This document shows, piece by piece, positions 18,421 to 27,234 of a stretch of DNA of 64,000 nucleotides; within the stretch, counting starts at the first letter, position 1, and the number at the start of each line of letters is the position of its first letter. Under the pieces are notes generated by a model, which was not told the DNA's origin, did not search any database, and saw only the letters and a program-made list of their open reading frames with translations. Where the stretch lies: NCBI RefSeq assembly GCF_038900055.1, contig NZ_JBBMQM010000001.1, forward strand, positions 1,054,001-1,118,000, in the 5' to 3' direction. The stretch comes from Henriciella sp. AS95. GTDB taxonomy: Bacteria > Pseudomonadota > Alphaproteobacteria > Caulobacterales > Hyphomonadaceae. The translations under genes and the position numbers were made by a program.

Positions 18421-19461
18421 ATGACGAACGAAGACCTGACAATGACCGGCCCCGTTCCGCCCTATCTCGTCTTCCTGGGTGACGAGAATCGCCTGCTGCT
18501 CGCAAAGACCGGGGTCGGAATTGTCCAGTGGGCGCCAGAGCGGTGCGTCGGCCAATACCGGCTTTCGACGCAGGCAATAGATCTCGGCCTGGAAGACCTT
18601 TCTCCGAGGGACGCTGCCGCGAGGGGCGCCAAGTCATTGGTTATCGGTGTCGCCGGAATTGGCGGCGCGATTCCGCCAGCCTGGCGGGCGGTGCTTCACG
18701 AGGCGCTTGAAGCCGGTCTGGACATCGTTGCCGGCATGCATGAGCGCCTGCATGATGATGCGGAACTGGCTGAGCGGGCAAGCGAGCTGGGACGGCGTCT
18801 TGTGGATCTGCGCGACCCACCGGCCGATCTATCCGTCGGTACGGGCAAGCCGCGTAGCGGTCGCCGCGTGTTGACCGTCGGGACAGATTGCGCCGTCGGA
18901 AAGAAGTTCACGGCGCTGGCTGTCTGGCGCGAACTGCGGGCGCGCGGCGAAGCGGGTGATTTCTGTGCCACCGGGCAAACAGGGGTGCTGATCTCCGGCA
19001 AGGGGTTTGCCATCGACAGCGTTGTCAGCGACTTCATATCTGGTGCTGCCGAGCGTCTTGCTCCGGCGAACGATCCGGCGCACTGGGACGTGATTGAGGG
19101 ACAGGGATCGATCTTTCATCCGGCCTATGCGGGTGTCTCGCTTGGCCTCCTGCATGGCAGCCAGCCCGAAGCGATCATCCTCTGCCATGAAGCCGGACGC
19201 GAGAGGCTCGGCTATTTCGAGGACTTCCCAACGCCGTCTCTTGATCTGGCAATTGCCCGCCATCTTGAGGCCGCGCGCCTGACCAGTCTGGATGTGCGGT
19301 GCGCGGGCATCAGCCTCAATACGAAGTCATTGGCCGAGGACGAAGCGTTGGCGCTGTGCAAGACGTTGTCGGCGGAGCTCCAGCTGCCGGTCACTGATCC
19401 CATTCGAATGGGGGCAGGTCCGCTGGTTGACCGCCTTTTATCAATCCCGCCCAAGCCATGA
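18421..19461 (+). CDS. dgcN: D-glutamate N-acetyltransferase DgcN (DUF1611)
   Basis: A 346-residue DUF1611 protein. The P-loop-like GTDCAVGKKFT lies at about residues 154-164, and GQGSIFHPAYAGVSLGLLHG in the C-terminal half is typical of the family. DgcN is known to acetylate D-glutamate in the DgcN-DgcA catabolic route. The next gene, overlapping by 4 nt, is the matching racemase DgcA, which strongly supports the name. An alternative start at ATG 18442 is possible. The acetyl donor and the exact D-amino acid cannot be read from sequence. Confidence 0.87.
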   Translation: MTNEDLTMTGPVPPYLVFLGDENRLLLAKTGVGIVQWAPERCVGQYRLSTQAIDLGLEDLSPRDAAARGAKSLVIGVAGIGGAIPPAWRAVLHEALEAGLDIVAGMHERLHDDAELAERASELGRRLVDLRDPPADLSVGTGKPRSGRRVLTVGTDCAVGKKFTALAVWRELRARGEAGDFCATGQTGVLISGKGFAIDSVVSDFISGAAERLAPANDPAHWDVIEGQGSIFHPAYAGVSLGLLHGSQPEAIILCHEAGRERLGYFEDFPTPSLDLAIARHLEAARLTSLDVRCAGISLNTKSLAEDEALALCKTLSAELQLPVTDPIRMGAGPLVDRLLSIPPKP

Positions 19462-20441
19462 GCGAGACGATCAAGATCTCGGTGACTGAAGCGTCGTGGC
19501 CGCTCAGGACACCATTGCGTTTTGCCTTTGCTGAACTCAATGCAATCGATGTCCTTACGGTCGAGCTGCGGCACGAAGACCATCGAGGCCGCGGTGAGGG
19601 CATTGGCGTGTTCTTTCGCGGTGACAGTCCCGAAAAAGGTATTCAGGAACTGCGGACCTATAAGGGTGGTTTCACGACCATGGATGAGGCGGTAGAGGCC
19701 TGCGCCGGATTGCGATCCTTCGCAGCCCGGAACGCACTCGACTGTGCAATCTGGGATCTTCGGTGCAAGCGTGATGGCATTCGAATTCACGAAAAGATTG
19801 GTGCGCCGGGCGGACCGGTTGATACATTTCAGACAATCAGCCTCGATAGCCCTGAAGTCATGGCGGAAGCAGCGGCCTCGATTGCCGGACCGCGCTTAAA
19901 GCTCAAGGTCGATGCGGCGCGCATCGTTGAGCAGGTTCAGGCTGTCCGCGCAATCCGCCCGGAGGCCATCTTGCTCGCTGATGCCAACCAAGATCTCGAC
20001 CTGGCGCGGCTTGTCGAGGTTGCGCCTCTGCTCGCCGAGGCCGGGCTTGTCCTGCTTGAGCAGCCATTGCCTGCCGGTGGCGATAGCGCGCTGGCGGAGT
20101 ATCGGTCACCCGTCCCACTTTGCGCCGACGAAAGCTGTTTCACGGCGGAAGACGTGCCCGCGCTTGTCGGCCTGTACGACGCTGTGAACATCAAGCTCGA
20201 CAAAGCGGGCGGGCTGACAGGCGGGCTCGCCCTTCTCAGGACGGCGCGCAAGCATGGCCTTAAAGTACTCGTGGGTTGCATGGCGGGAACTTCGCTATCC
20301 ATGGCACCTGCTCTTACTCTGGCGAGTCTATGCGACTTCGCCGACCTGGATGGTCCGCTCCTGTTGTCGAAGGACTTGCCGAATGGCGTTGAGTATAAAA
20401 GCGGCGTGGCCATGCCAGCGCCCGAGCGCTTCTGGGGGTAA
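19458..20441 (+). CDS. dgcA: N-acetyl-D-glutamate racemase DgcA (enolase superfamily)
   Basis: A 327-residue enolase-superfamily enzyme of the dipeptide-epimerase/DgcA branch. Catalytic lysines are Lys148 and Lys150 in KLK and Lys246/Lys249 in NIKLDKAGG; metal ligands are Asp175 (LADAN), Glu201 (LEQPLPAGG) and Asp224 (ADES). ATGA couples it to dgcN. Known DgcA converts N-acetyl-D-Glu to N-acetyl-L-Glu. A dipeptide epimerase (L-Ala-D/L-Glu) is the alternative. Both readings point to D-Glu handling, and the DgcN partner favours DgcA. Confidence 0.87.
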   Translation: MSETIKISVTEASWPLRTPLRFAFAELNAIDVLTVELRHEDHRGRGEGIGVFFRGDSPEKGIQELRTYKGGFTTMDEAVEACAGLRSFAARNALDCAIWDLRCKRDGIRIHEKIGAPGGPVDTFQTISLDSPEVMAEAAASIAGPRLKLKVDAARIVEQVQAVRAIRPEAILLADANQDLDLARLVEVAPLLAEAGLVLLEQPLPAGGDSALAEYRSPVPLCADESCFTAEDVPALVGLYDAVNIKLDKAGGLTGGLALLRTARKHGLKVLVGCMAGTSLSMAPALTLASLCDFADLDGPLLLSKDLPNGVEYKSGVAMPAPERFWG

Positions 20442-20444
20442 GGC

Positions 20445-21218
20445 ATGAATGATGGCATGAGCGGGCAAACGGCCCTGATCACGGGCGGTGCGAGAGGGAT
20501 CGGTTTTGCGATTGCGAAAGGTCTGGCGCGCAGGGGTGTGCGTCTGGTCCTTGCCGATCTCGACGCGCGCCAACTCGAAACCGCGCAGGCGACCCTGGCT
20601 GAGATGGGCGCCGACGTCACCTGTGTCGAGGTGAATGTGGCTGACAGTGCCGCTTGCGACAGAGCGGTCGACGCCGCCGCAACAAGCGGTAATGGGCGCC
20701 TGGATATTCTGGTTCATTCTGCTGGTATCGGGCTGGAGAGGCTGTTCCTGGAAACGACCGATGAAGAATGGTCGCGAATGCTCGATGTCGACCTGTCCGG
20801 GGCCTTCTATTGCTGCCGTGCCGCTGGCCGGGTGATGCAGGCACAGGGCTATGGCCGCATCGTCAATATCGCCTCTACGGCGGGCGTCGCTGGCGGCACT
20901 GGGCGTGCGGCCTATGGAGCGGCCAAGGGCGGCGTTGTGATGCTGACCCGCGTGCTGGCGGTAGAGCTTGCGACATCAGGCGTGACCGTCAATGCTCTGG
21001 CGCCGGGGGCCATCGAGACCGATCTCGTCGCTCAAATGCATAGCGAGACCACCCGCAGGGTTTACCGGCGGGCAATTCCGGCAGACCGCTATGGCACCCC
21101 GGATGAGGTGGCCGCGGCCGCAATATTCCTCACCACGCCTGAAGCGGCCTACGTCACCGGTCATGTCCTTGCGGTCGATGGAGGCTTTCTGGCCGCGGGA
21201 ATACTGCACAAGGATTGA
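20445..21218 (+). CDS. SDR-family oxidoreductase
   Basis: A 257-residue classical short-chain dehydrogenase. The NAD(P) site is TGGARGIG near residue 13 and the catalytic set is Ser in NIASTAG and Tyr-x3-Lys in AAYGAAKGG. GGGGGTAAGG precedes the ATG, 3 bp after the dgcA stop, so it is the fourth member of the receptor-dgcN-dgcA run. The family oxidises or reduces hydroxy/keto groups. N-acetyl-glutamate needs no such step, which suggests the module handles a more complex substrate than free D-Glu. Confidence 0.9.
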   Translation: MNDGMSGQTALITGGARGIGFAIAKGLARRGVRLVLADLDARQLETAQATLAEMGADVTCVEVNVADSAACDRAVDAAATSGNGRLDILVHSAGIGLERLFLETTDEEWSRMLDVDLSGAFYCCRAAGRVMQAQGYGRIVNIASTAGVAGGTGRAAYGAAKGGVVMLTRVLAVELATSGVTVNALAPGAIETDLVAQMHSETTRRVYRRAIPADRYGTPDEVAAAAIFLTTPEAAYVTGHVLAVDGGFLAAGILHKD

Positions 21219-21276
21219 CGCATGTCCCGGCGGAATTCGGTTGTCGATAAGGGGCGGATGCGGCTATACGAAGTTT

Positions 21277-22047
21277 ATGAATGTCGCTTCAGTTTCTGAC
21301 ACTGCCTCTCGCGCCGAGCCATCCAGCTTTGTCGATGCGCTCGCGCTTCGGCTTGAGGAAAATCCACCGAAACGCAAAGGTGAGCGAACCCGCGAACGTA
21401 TCAAGCTTGCAACGGCAAGGATGCTGGAGCGCCTCGGTTATCATGCGATGCGCGTGCTGGACATTACGCAGGAAGCGGGTGTCGCGGACGGCTCGTTCTA
21501 TGTTTACTTCAAGGACAAGAGCGAGGCCGCCCTGGCGGTGTTGTCCGAATTCGTGGAGTTCATCCCGCCCGGCGCCACAGTTGGCAATACCAGCCGTTCG
21601 GCCTTCGATACGATCCGTGAAACCAATTGCCGGTTCATCCGCCTGTCACGTGCGAACGCGGGCCTGATGCGATGCATGCTACAGGTGGTCGACGAGCACC
21701 CTGATTATTCCGCGCTTGTTCAGGACGTAAACCTGAACTGGTACACTCGTGTGTCCCGGAGTGTGATCCGCCACTATCCCGAAGGCGCGGTGGATGAGGA
21801 TTCGATGCTCTTGGTCGCCTATGCCCTCGGCTCCATGATGGATGAGATCGTCCGCAGACTGGTCATCTATCCTGATCAGAATCTCATCCGACTGACCGAC
21901 AAGATTGTGCCGACAGACAAGGCGCTGGCCGATGCCCTGAGCGTTCTCTGGTTCAGAACGCTTTATCCCGCCAGCGAAATTCCGAAGGGCCTGCGCGGCG
22001 CGGCGGCCAAGATCGCCCAGCTCAGCAATGAAACGGCCATGACCTAG
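21277..22047 (+). CDS. TetR-family regulator
   Basis: A 256-residue TetR regulator. I start it at ATG 21277; upstream in-frame codons are an extension into the SDR gene region. The DNA-binding domain is GERTRERIKLATARMLERLG through VADGSFYVYFKDKSEAAL (residues about 35-85), followed by a ligand-binding helical domain. It lies 58 bp after the SDR on the same strand, and its stop overlaps the stop of the convergent PhyH gene by 4 nt. It likely controls the surrounding D-amino-acid module. Confidence 0.9.
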   Translation: MNVASVSDTASRAEPSSFVDALALRLEENPPKRKGERTRERIKLATARMLERLGYHAMRVLDITQEAGVADGSFYVYFKDKSEAALAVLSEFVEFIPPGATVGNTSRSAFDTIRETNCRFIRLSRANAGLMRCMLQVVDEHPDYSALVQDVNLNWYTRVSRSVIRHYPEGAVDEDSMLLVAYALGSMMDEIVRRLVIYPDQNLIRLTDKIVPTDKALADALSVLWFRTLYPASEIPKGLRGAAAKIAQLSNETAMT

Positions 22048-22844
22048 GCCGTGGCTGCCCGCCAAACGGTGGGGTAGAGCGCTCCGGAATAGGGGGCTCC
22101 ATCGGCAAGGTCCGGCTTCGTCGTCGGAATTGCTACTTCGCCTTTTGGCACGGTGTAGCGTGCATCGTCGCCCAGCCATCTTGTCGACAGTACCCGTCTG
22201 CGCCCGGCCTTGGGATTGGCCGGAGCGCCATGCACGAGCATCGCCTGGAAGATGAGGCAGTCGCCCGGTTCGACATCCCAGCTGAGAATCTCGTAATCGT
22301 CTCGCGCGGCTTCGATATCTGGCAGCTCCGGCAGGCCGGTGCCGTCATAGGGACTGCCGTCGGCAAAGTGGGCCGGATTGTAGGCTTGTCCCCAATTGTG
22401 GCTACCGGCAACGAATTCGAGGGCAACGTCTTTCGGAACAGAATCCACGGGCAGCCAGATTGAGCAGACCTGGCGACCGCTGACAGCCCAGTAAGGCTGA
22501 TCCTGGTGCCAGGGCGTGCGTTGCTGGGTCCCTGGTTCCTTGACCAGCATCTGGTCGTAGAAAAAGGTCGATGTTGATGAGCCCATGATGAGGCCTGCCA
22601 GCTTGCCGGCAGGGGACTTCAGGATGAAGTCACGAAAGCTCTCATGGCGGGTCCACATGTCGAGGTCACCGAAGAAACGCTCTGCGCCAGCCGGACCATA
22701 GCGCTCGGCGTCTGGTCCGGGATGGGCAAGGGCTTCATCGATAGCGCGCTCGACCAGATCCAGCCATGGGCGGTCGAAGACGCCGCGCAGGATGCACACA
22801 CCATCGCGATCATAGGCCTCGCGGGCCTGTTGGAAATCGGTCAT
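22044..22844 (-). CDS. Phytanoyl-CoA dioxygenase (PhyH) family protein
   Basis: A 266-residue Fe(II)/2-oxoglutarate-dependent dioxygenase. The iron triad is His and Asp in WHQDQPYWAVSG near residue 113 and the distal His in MLVHGAPANP near residue 204; the Arg for 2-oxoglutarate follows in AGRRRVLSTRW. GAGGG supports the start. It is the third gene of a minus-strand run, 12 bp after a serine hydrolase. Such enzymes hydroxylate small organic substrates; here it may hydroxylate a side chain released by the peptidases. Substrate unknown. Confidence 0.9.
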   Translation of the reverse strand: MTDFQQAREAYDRDGVCILRGVFDRPWLDLVERAIDEALAHPGPDAERYGPAGAERFFGDLDMWTRHESFRDFILKSPAGKLAGLIMGSSTSTFFYDQMLVKEPGTQQRTPWHQDQPYWAVSGRQVCSIWLPVDSVPKDVALEFVAGSHNWGQAYNPAHFADGSPYDGTGLPELPDIEAARDDYEILSWDVEPGDCLIFQAMLVHGAPANPKAGRRRVLSTRWLGDDARYTVPKGEVAIPTTKPDLADGAPYSGALYPTVWRAATA

Positions 22845-22856
22845 GTTGAGTGGCCC

Positions 22857-24257
22857 TCAGTTTGTCTTGTAGAAAGAAAACAAGCCGCCGACATAGTCGA
22901 CCATGACGCGGGTTGGTGTGTCGTCTTCACCGGGAATGAAGGTGAAGGTCATCTCGTCATCATTGGCGGCATAAAAATGTAGGCCGTCGAGACGGACAAG
23001 CGGGATGGCCGGGCCATCCGAGGCGGTTCCGCCAAACTTCATGGCCAGCCCGTCATCTTGTTTGAGGATACCAATCTGGTCGATGCCGATACGTACGCGG
23101 CCGACATCGTAGTCGCCGACCAGTATGGCTTGTTGCGCTGGTGTAAGGGGCTCGCTGGACGGCTCACCGCGCGGGGTGTCAAAGACCAGCCGGGCGATCT
23201 TCTGTTCGAGGCCAACCGGCGATGGCGAGACGTTGCGAGAATTGGCGAGGACGATAATCGAGAGATCCTCATCGGGATAGAAAGCCATATAGCCCGAGAA
23301 GCCATCTATGTCGCCGGCATGGGCAATCTTGCGATGGCCTTCCCAGTTGCGGATGATCAGGGCGCCAAGGGCGTAGGGGTTGGCCTCGCCATCGGGAAAT
23401 TCGCGCATTTCATAAAGCGTATTTCGGACATCATCGCCCAGCAGGTTTTGCCGGTGCACCCCGTCTACATAGGCTTGAAGGTCCTGAACGGTAGATGCCA
23501 GAGCGCCGGCTGAGAAGGGTACGCTGGGATCGAGAATCGGCGCGTTCTGATATCCGTCCTCGCTGAGGACATAACCACTGGCGCGGTGCGGAATAATTGT
23601 CTGCGGACGGTTGTAATAGGTCCGCTCAAGGCCAAGCGGCGCAAATATAGTTTCTTCGAGATAAGTATCGTACGGCTTGCCAGTGACGTTTTCCACGATC
23701 ACGCCGAGCAGGAAGATACCGGAATTAGAATAGCTGAAATTTGTTCCCGGCTCGAACATGAGCGGCGCTGCTTCAAACATGTCGCGCATTTCCCGTTGCG
23801 TGAATGCCTTTCGCGTCCCTTGCGGAAATTCGGGCTGCGCATTGTAGTTCAGGATGCCGGAAGTGTGGTTCATCAGCGTCCAGACGGGCGCATCGCCTGC
23901 AGGGCCGTCATAGTCCGGGATGTACGTGCTGATAGGGGCGTTGAGGTCGATCTTGCCTTCCGCAGCCAGCGTGGCGACGGCGATGGCCGTGAATGACTTC
24001 GTGATTGAGCCGATCGCAAAGACCGTGTCGGGCGTAGCTGGTACATCCTGTTCGAGATCGGCTGTGCCGACGGCGCCCTCATATAGAATCTCGTCTCCTT
24101 TGCGCACGGAGATGGCAAGAGCCGGATAGGGGGCCGCTTCCTGGCTCTGGCTGACAAGTTCTGCGATCGCATCGGTCGGTGGCGTGACGGGTTGAGCGAC
24201 AGCGCAGCCGACGAGGCTGAGCGCGAGCGCGGCGGTCTTGATAGTGCGGACAAGCAT
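22857..24257 (-). CDS. Secreted beta-lactamase-fold serine hydrolase (second copy)
   Basis: A 466-residue serine hydrolase with a signal peptide that could also be a lipoprotein signal (ALSLVGCAVAQ). The SxxK motif is in GSITKSF near residue 83, the YxN motif in FSYSNSG near residue 175 and the third motif in AHAGDIDGF. The family covers DD-peptidases, esterases, D-aminopeptidases and MlrB. A C-terminal lipocalin-like segment of about 100 residues resembles that of D-aminopeptidase-type members. It lies 23 bp after the P1 aminopeptidase on the same strand. I infer cleavage of unusual peptides. Confidence 0.87.
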   Translation of the reverse strand: MLVRTIKTAALALSLVGCAVAQPVTPPTDAIAELVSQSQEAAPYPALAISVRKGDEILYEGAVGTADLEQDVPATPDTVFAIGSITKSFTAIAVATLAAEGKIDLNAPISTYIPDYDGPAGDAPVWTLMNHTSGILNYNAQPEFPQGTRKAFTQREMRDMFEAAPLMFEPGTNFSYSNSGIFLLGVIVENVTGKPYDTYLEETIFAPLGLERTYYNRPQTIIPHRASGYVLSEDGYQNAPILDPSVPFSAGALASTVQDLQAYVDGVHRQNLLGDDVRNTLYEMREFPDGEANPYALGALIIRNWEGHRKIAHAGDIDGFSGYMAFYPDEDLSIIVLANSRNVSPSPVGLEQKIARLVFDTPRGEPSSEPLTPAQQAILVGDYDVGRVRIGIDQIGILKQDDGLAMKFGGTASDGPAIPLVRLDGLHFYAANDDEMTFTFIPGEDDTPTRVMVDYVGGLFSFYKTN

Positions 24258-24280
24258 GAAAGCGGTCTCCGGTGAAGTGG

Positions 24281-25441
24281 TTAGTTTGCGTTGGATTGCA
24301 GGAGGGCGCGCACGCGCTCTTCCGGCAGTTCGTAGACGTGCCCGCCGCGGCCCCCTTGCATGTCCTCAGCGGCGACCAGGGCATTGATGATCGCTTCTTC
24401 CGTGGCGTCGACGACCGCTGTGAAAAGCGGATCGAGGGCTTCGTTCGGAATGCTGGTATATGTGAGGGGCCCCTCGCCGCCGAGCGTAACCTTGTTGCTC
24501 GTCGAGAAGGCCAGGAAAATGTCCCCCGACAGGCTGTCGCCCTGTCCACCCGTGCGGCCCATGCCGATGGCGGCGCGACGCGCCAGGCGCTTAAGCTGGC
24601 TGGGAAGAAGCGGGGCATCGGTCGCGATCAGGATGATGATCGACCCGTCGCGTTCGGTGTCCGCCTTTGGCGCACGCTGTGGCTGAAGATCGGTGATCAT
24701 CTTTCCAATGTCGACGCCGTCGATCACCAGTTGGTCCCGGGCTCCGTGATTGGCTTGAACAAGAACGCCAACCGTGAAGTCCATACCGGATCCATAGCTC
24801 GCAATCCTCGAAGCGGTGCCGATGCCGCCCTTAAAATAATACGCGACCATGCCGGTGCCGCCGCCAACAGACCCTTCCTCGACAGGGCCGGTACGGGCTT
24901 CGTTGAGCGCTTTGATGACATGGGCCGGTGTCAGGGGAAACGACCAGGCGTCGTTCAGTCCACCATCATATGTTTCTCCGACGACGGGCAGGACACGCGA
25001 AAACTTCACGTCATCATTTCCGGCGAAGTGCTCTTTTGTCCATTGCAGGACACCGTCCCGGGCGGCGCCGACGCCAAGCGTGCCGGTCAGGGTGACGGGG
25101 CCGAAGAAGGCGCCGAATTCCTCGATGAAATGGGTTCCTGTAAGTTCGCCAGTGCCGTTGAAGGCGAAGTAGCCAGCGGCCACCCCTTCTGTTGCGTCCT
25201 TGCCAAGCGGGAAGACGACCGTAGCACCCGTGCGGGCGTTGCCTTCATTCAGGGTGACGTGGCCGACTTCGACGCCGGCCACGTCGGTTACCGCATTCAG
25301 AGTGCCTGGTGTGCCGTCGAAGGTGATGCCAATGTCGCGTGCGCGCTCGGCGCTGCTCTGGCAGGCTGCCGTTCCGGCGAGCGCGAGCGCTCCAAGAATG
25401 CTCGATAGCGTCAGTCTGGTGAGTGAAAAGCCTGGTCGCAT
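24281..25441 (-). CDS. P1-family (DmpA/BapA) aminopeptidase
   Basis: A 386-residue N-terminal-nucleophile hydrolase with an export signal (SSILGALALAGTAAC). The self-cleavage site is Gly266-Ser267 in ERDGSIIILIATDAP, which would free Ser267 as nucleophile; EGSVGGGTGM and QANHGARDQL supply the conserved pocket. Characterised members are DmpA, which releases N-terminal L- or D-residues, and BapA, which cleaves N-terminal beta-amino acids. AAGGA lies 7 nt before the start. It is divergent from the M81 peptidase and heads the run with the serine hydrolase and PhyH genes. Confidence 0.92.
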   Translation of the reverse strand: MRPGFSLTRLTLSSILGALALAGTAACQSSAERARDIGITFDGTPGTLNAVTDVAGVEVGHVTLNEGNARTGATVVFPLGKDATEGVAAGYFAFNGTGELTGTHFIEEFGAFFGPVTLTGTLGVGAARDGVLQWTKEHFAGNDDVKFSRVLPVVGETYDGGLNDAWSFPLTPAHVIKALNEARTGPVEEGSVGGGTGMVAYYFKGGIGTASRIASYGSGMDFTVGVLVQANHGARDQLVIDGVDIGKMITDLQPQRAPKADTERDGSIIILIATDAPLLPSQLKRLARRAAIGMGRTGGQGDSLSGDIFLAFSTSNKVTLGGEGPLTYTSIPNEALDPLFTAVVDATEEAIINALVAAEDMQGGRGGHVYELPEERVRALLQSNAN

Positions 25442-25550
25442 GGTCGTTCCTTGTTGATTGCGTGCGTTCGAACCGGTTGCGGGACGGCCGGCTCAACAAA
25501 CGCACCCTGCCCTAAAAAGGGGGTTGAGCAATGTCCCGAGAGGAAATAAA

Positions 25551-25570
25551 TGAAATTGAATTCAATATCA
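25551..25570. promoter_or_regulatory. Candidate operator, 20-bp inverted repeat
   Basis: Arms TGAAATTGAA and TTCAATATCA form an inverted repeat with one mismatched pair and a perfect 12-bp core (ATTGAATTCAAT). It sits in the 163-bp divergent region, 110 bp from the P1 start and 35 bp before the M81 start, a good place for one regulator to control both directions. Confidence 0.5.
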
Positions 25571-25604
25571 ATAATTTTATGTCGACCTTTGTTGAGGGGT
25601 GAGC

Positions 25605-27083
25605 ATGCGCGTTTTCATCGGTGGTATCCGGACTGAGACCAATACGTTCGTGGCCCGGCCCACAGGCGAACGCGACTTTCTGAACGGGGACGTCACGCGA
25701 GCACATGCTGTCCACGTCGATCCGGGGCTGCACCCCGGCTATGCAGGCTTCCTGGCCGCGGCCCAGGAGAGGGGTGATTATCTGGCGCGCGGCATCATTG
25801 CCTATGCGGTGCCAGGTGGTGCGGTAGAGCAGTCAGTCTATGCGGACCTGAAAGAGACCCTGTTGCAGGATCTGAGGCAAGCCCTGCCGGTCGATATGGT
25901 CTTGCTGGACCTGCATGGCGCAATGGTCGCCGAAGAAACAATAGATTGCGAAGGCGACCTCATCGACGCTGTGCGGGCAATTGTCGGCAATTATACCGTC
26001 ATAGGGGTGCTCATCGATCCACACGCCGTTCTGAGCCAGAAGATGATCACATCCAGCGATCTGCTCCATGCCTATAAGGAATATCCTCATACCGATGTCA
26101 TGGTGCGGGCAGGGGAACTTTACGATGCGAGTGCGAACATGGTGGCGACCGGTCGGCGGCCGGTCTGCCGCGTTGCAGAGCTCGGATTGATCGGCGGGTT
26201 TCCGACCGTCAGTGAGCCCATGGCCGGATTCGTCCGCTGGATGAAAGAGGCTGAATCCCGGCCAGGCATTGTGTCTGTGTCCCTTATCCAGAGCTTTCCG
26301 TGGAGCGACAGCCCCGATGCCGGGGCGAAAGTGCTTGTCTATGCTGACAATGAAAGACTCTCAGCGGATGTCGCAGAAGAGGGCGCAGAGCGATTTCGAG
26401 CAATCTTTGAGCAGGCCGTTATATCGACCATGCCGGTCGCTGATGCTGTCGATACGGTGGTGAGCCATCCTGAAGAGAGGTTCATTCTCGCTGATGTTTC
26501 CGACAATCCGGGTGGTGGCGCGAGTGGAGATGCGACGCATCTGTTACAGGCCTTGATTGACGCAAATGTACGAGGAATTGGTCTGGCTCTGCTGAACGAT
26601 CCTCAATCTCTCGCTAGGGCGCAAGAACTTGGTCTGGGTGGGCGGGGCCCATTTTCGCTCGGCGGCAAGCTGTCCCCGTTTTCAGGTGCCCCTTTGAAGG
26701 CGACCTTCCGTGTAGCAGCATTGTCGGATGGGGATGGCAAGGATGGACAGGGAGCGGTTGGCGGGCCGTCGTCCGGTCCGCTGGCTCTGCTTGAGGCCGA
26801 CTTTGGCGTGATCGTTGTCGGCGGTGAGCGCCGGCAGGCTCTGTCGCCATCCCTGTTTTCGGTGCTCGGCGTCGATCCGCGCAAGCTCAGGATACTGGTC
26901 ATCAAATCCTCGGCGCATTTTCGTGCGGCCTTTTCGGATTTCAGCCACCAGATCCTGGAAGTCGGTTCTCCTGCGGAAATGAATCCGGATCTGCCAGGTC
27001 TGCCTTTCCGGCGCATACGCCGCCCGCTCTGGCCGTTCGATCCGTTGCCGCCGATTATCATTCGAGCACCAGAAGCGCTGTAA
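25605..27083 (+). CDS. M81-family metallopeptidase (MlrC-like)
   Basis: A 492-residue M81 peptidase. I prefer ATG 25605, with GAGGGG 5 nt upstream, over GTG 25599. Motifs in order are GIRTETNTF at the N-terminus, LDLHGAM near residue 103, LIDPHA near 132, SDNPGGGASGDAT near 300 and KSSAHFRAAF near 430. MlrC is the founding member; it is a zinc enzyme that completes microcystin degradation by releasing the beta-amino acid Adda. Many M81 proteins occur outside mlr clusters, so the family is certain but the substrate is not. The divergent P1 peptidase supports unusual-peptide breakdown. Confidence 0.9.
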   Translation: MRVFIGGIRTETNTFVARPTGERDFLNGDVTRAHAVHVDPGLHPGYAGFLAAAQERGDYLARGIIAYAVPGGAVEQSVYADLKETLLQDLRQALPVDMVLLDLHGAMVAEETIDCEGDLIDAVRAIVGNYTVIGVLIDPHAVLSQKMITSSDLLHAYKEYPHTDVMVRAGELYDASANMVATGRRPVCRVAELGLIGGFPTVSEPMAGFVRWMKEAESRPGIVSVSLIQSFPWSDSPDAGAKVLVYADNERLSADVAEEGAERFRAIFEQAVISTMPVADAVDTVVSHPEERFILADVSDNPGGGASGDATHLLQALIDANVRGIGLALLNDPQSLARAQELGLGGRGPFSLGGKLSPFSGAPLKATFRVAALSDGDGKDGQGAVGGPSSGPLALLEADFGVIVVGGERRQALSPSLFSVLGVDPRKLRILVIKSSAHFRAAFSDFSHQILEVGSPAEMNPDLPGLPFRRIRRPLWPFDPLPPIIIRAPEAL

Positions 27084-27234
27084 GCCTGAAAACTTGTCGG
27101 CGACCCGCCTTTCGGCTCCGTCGTCATAAAAAAGTTGAACATGACCTCAAAATTAAATAAAGAGCGATTGCAGGCCTGCATTCCCCACTGTGGGCAGCAG
27201 CTGATGCCTGGGGCTTATTGGAATGGGAGCAGTC

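Noticed and set aside
24272-25408. A 378-codon open frame opposite the P1 aminopeptidase
   Set aside because: Antisense shadow caused by high GC; the P1 gene has all catalytic motifs and a ribosome site.
14884-27083. Calling the peptide module an mlr (microcystin) operon outright
   Set aside because: No MlrA-type protease is visible and the M81 and SxxK families are widespread; kept only as a hypothesis.
27169-27180. Perfect palindrome TGCAGGCCTGCA upstream of the third TonB receptor
   Set aside because: GC-rich 12-mers like this occur by chance in such DNA, and it is not repeated elsewhere in the window.
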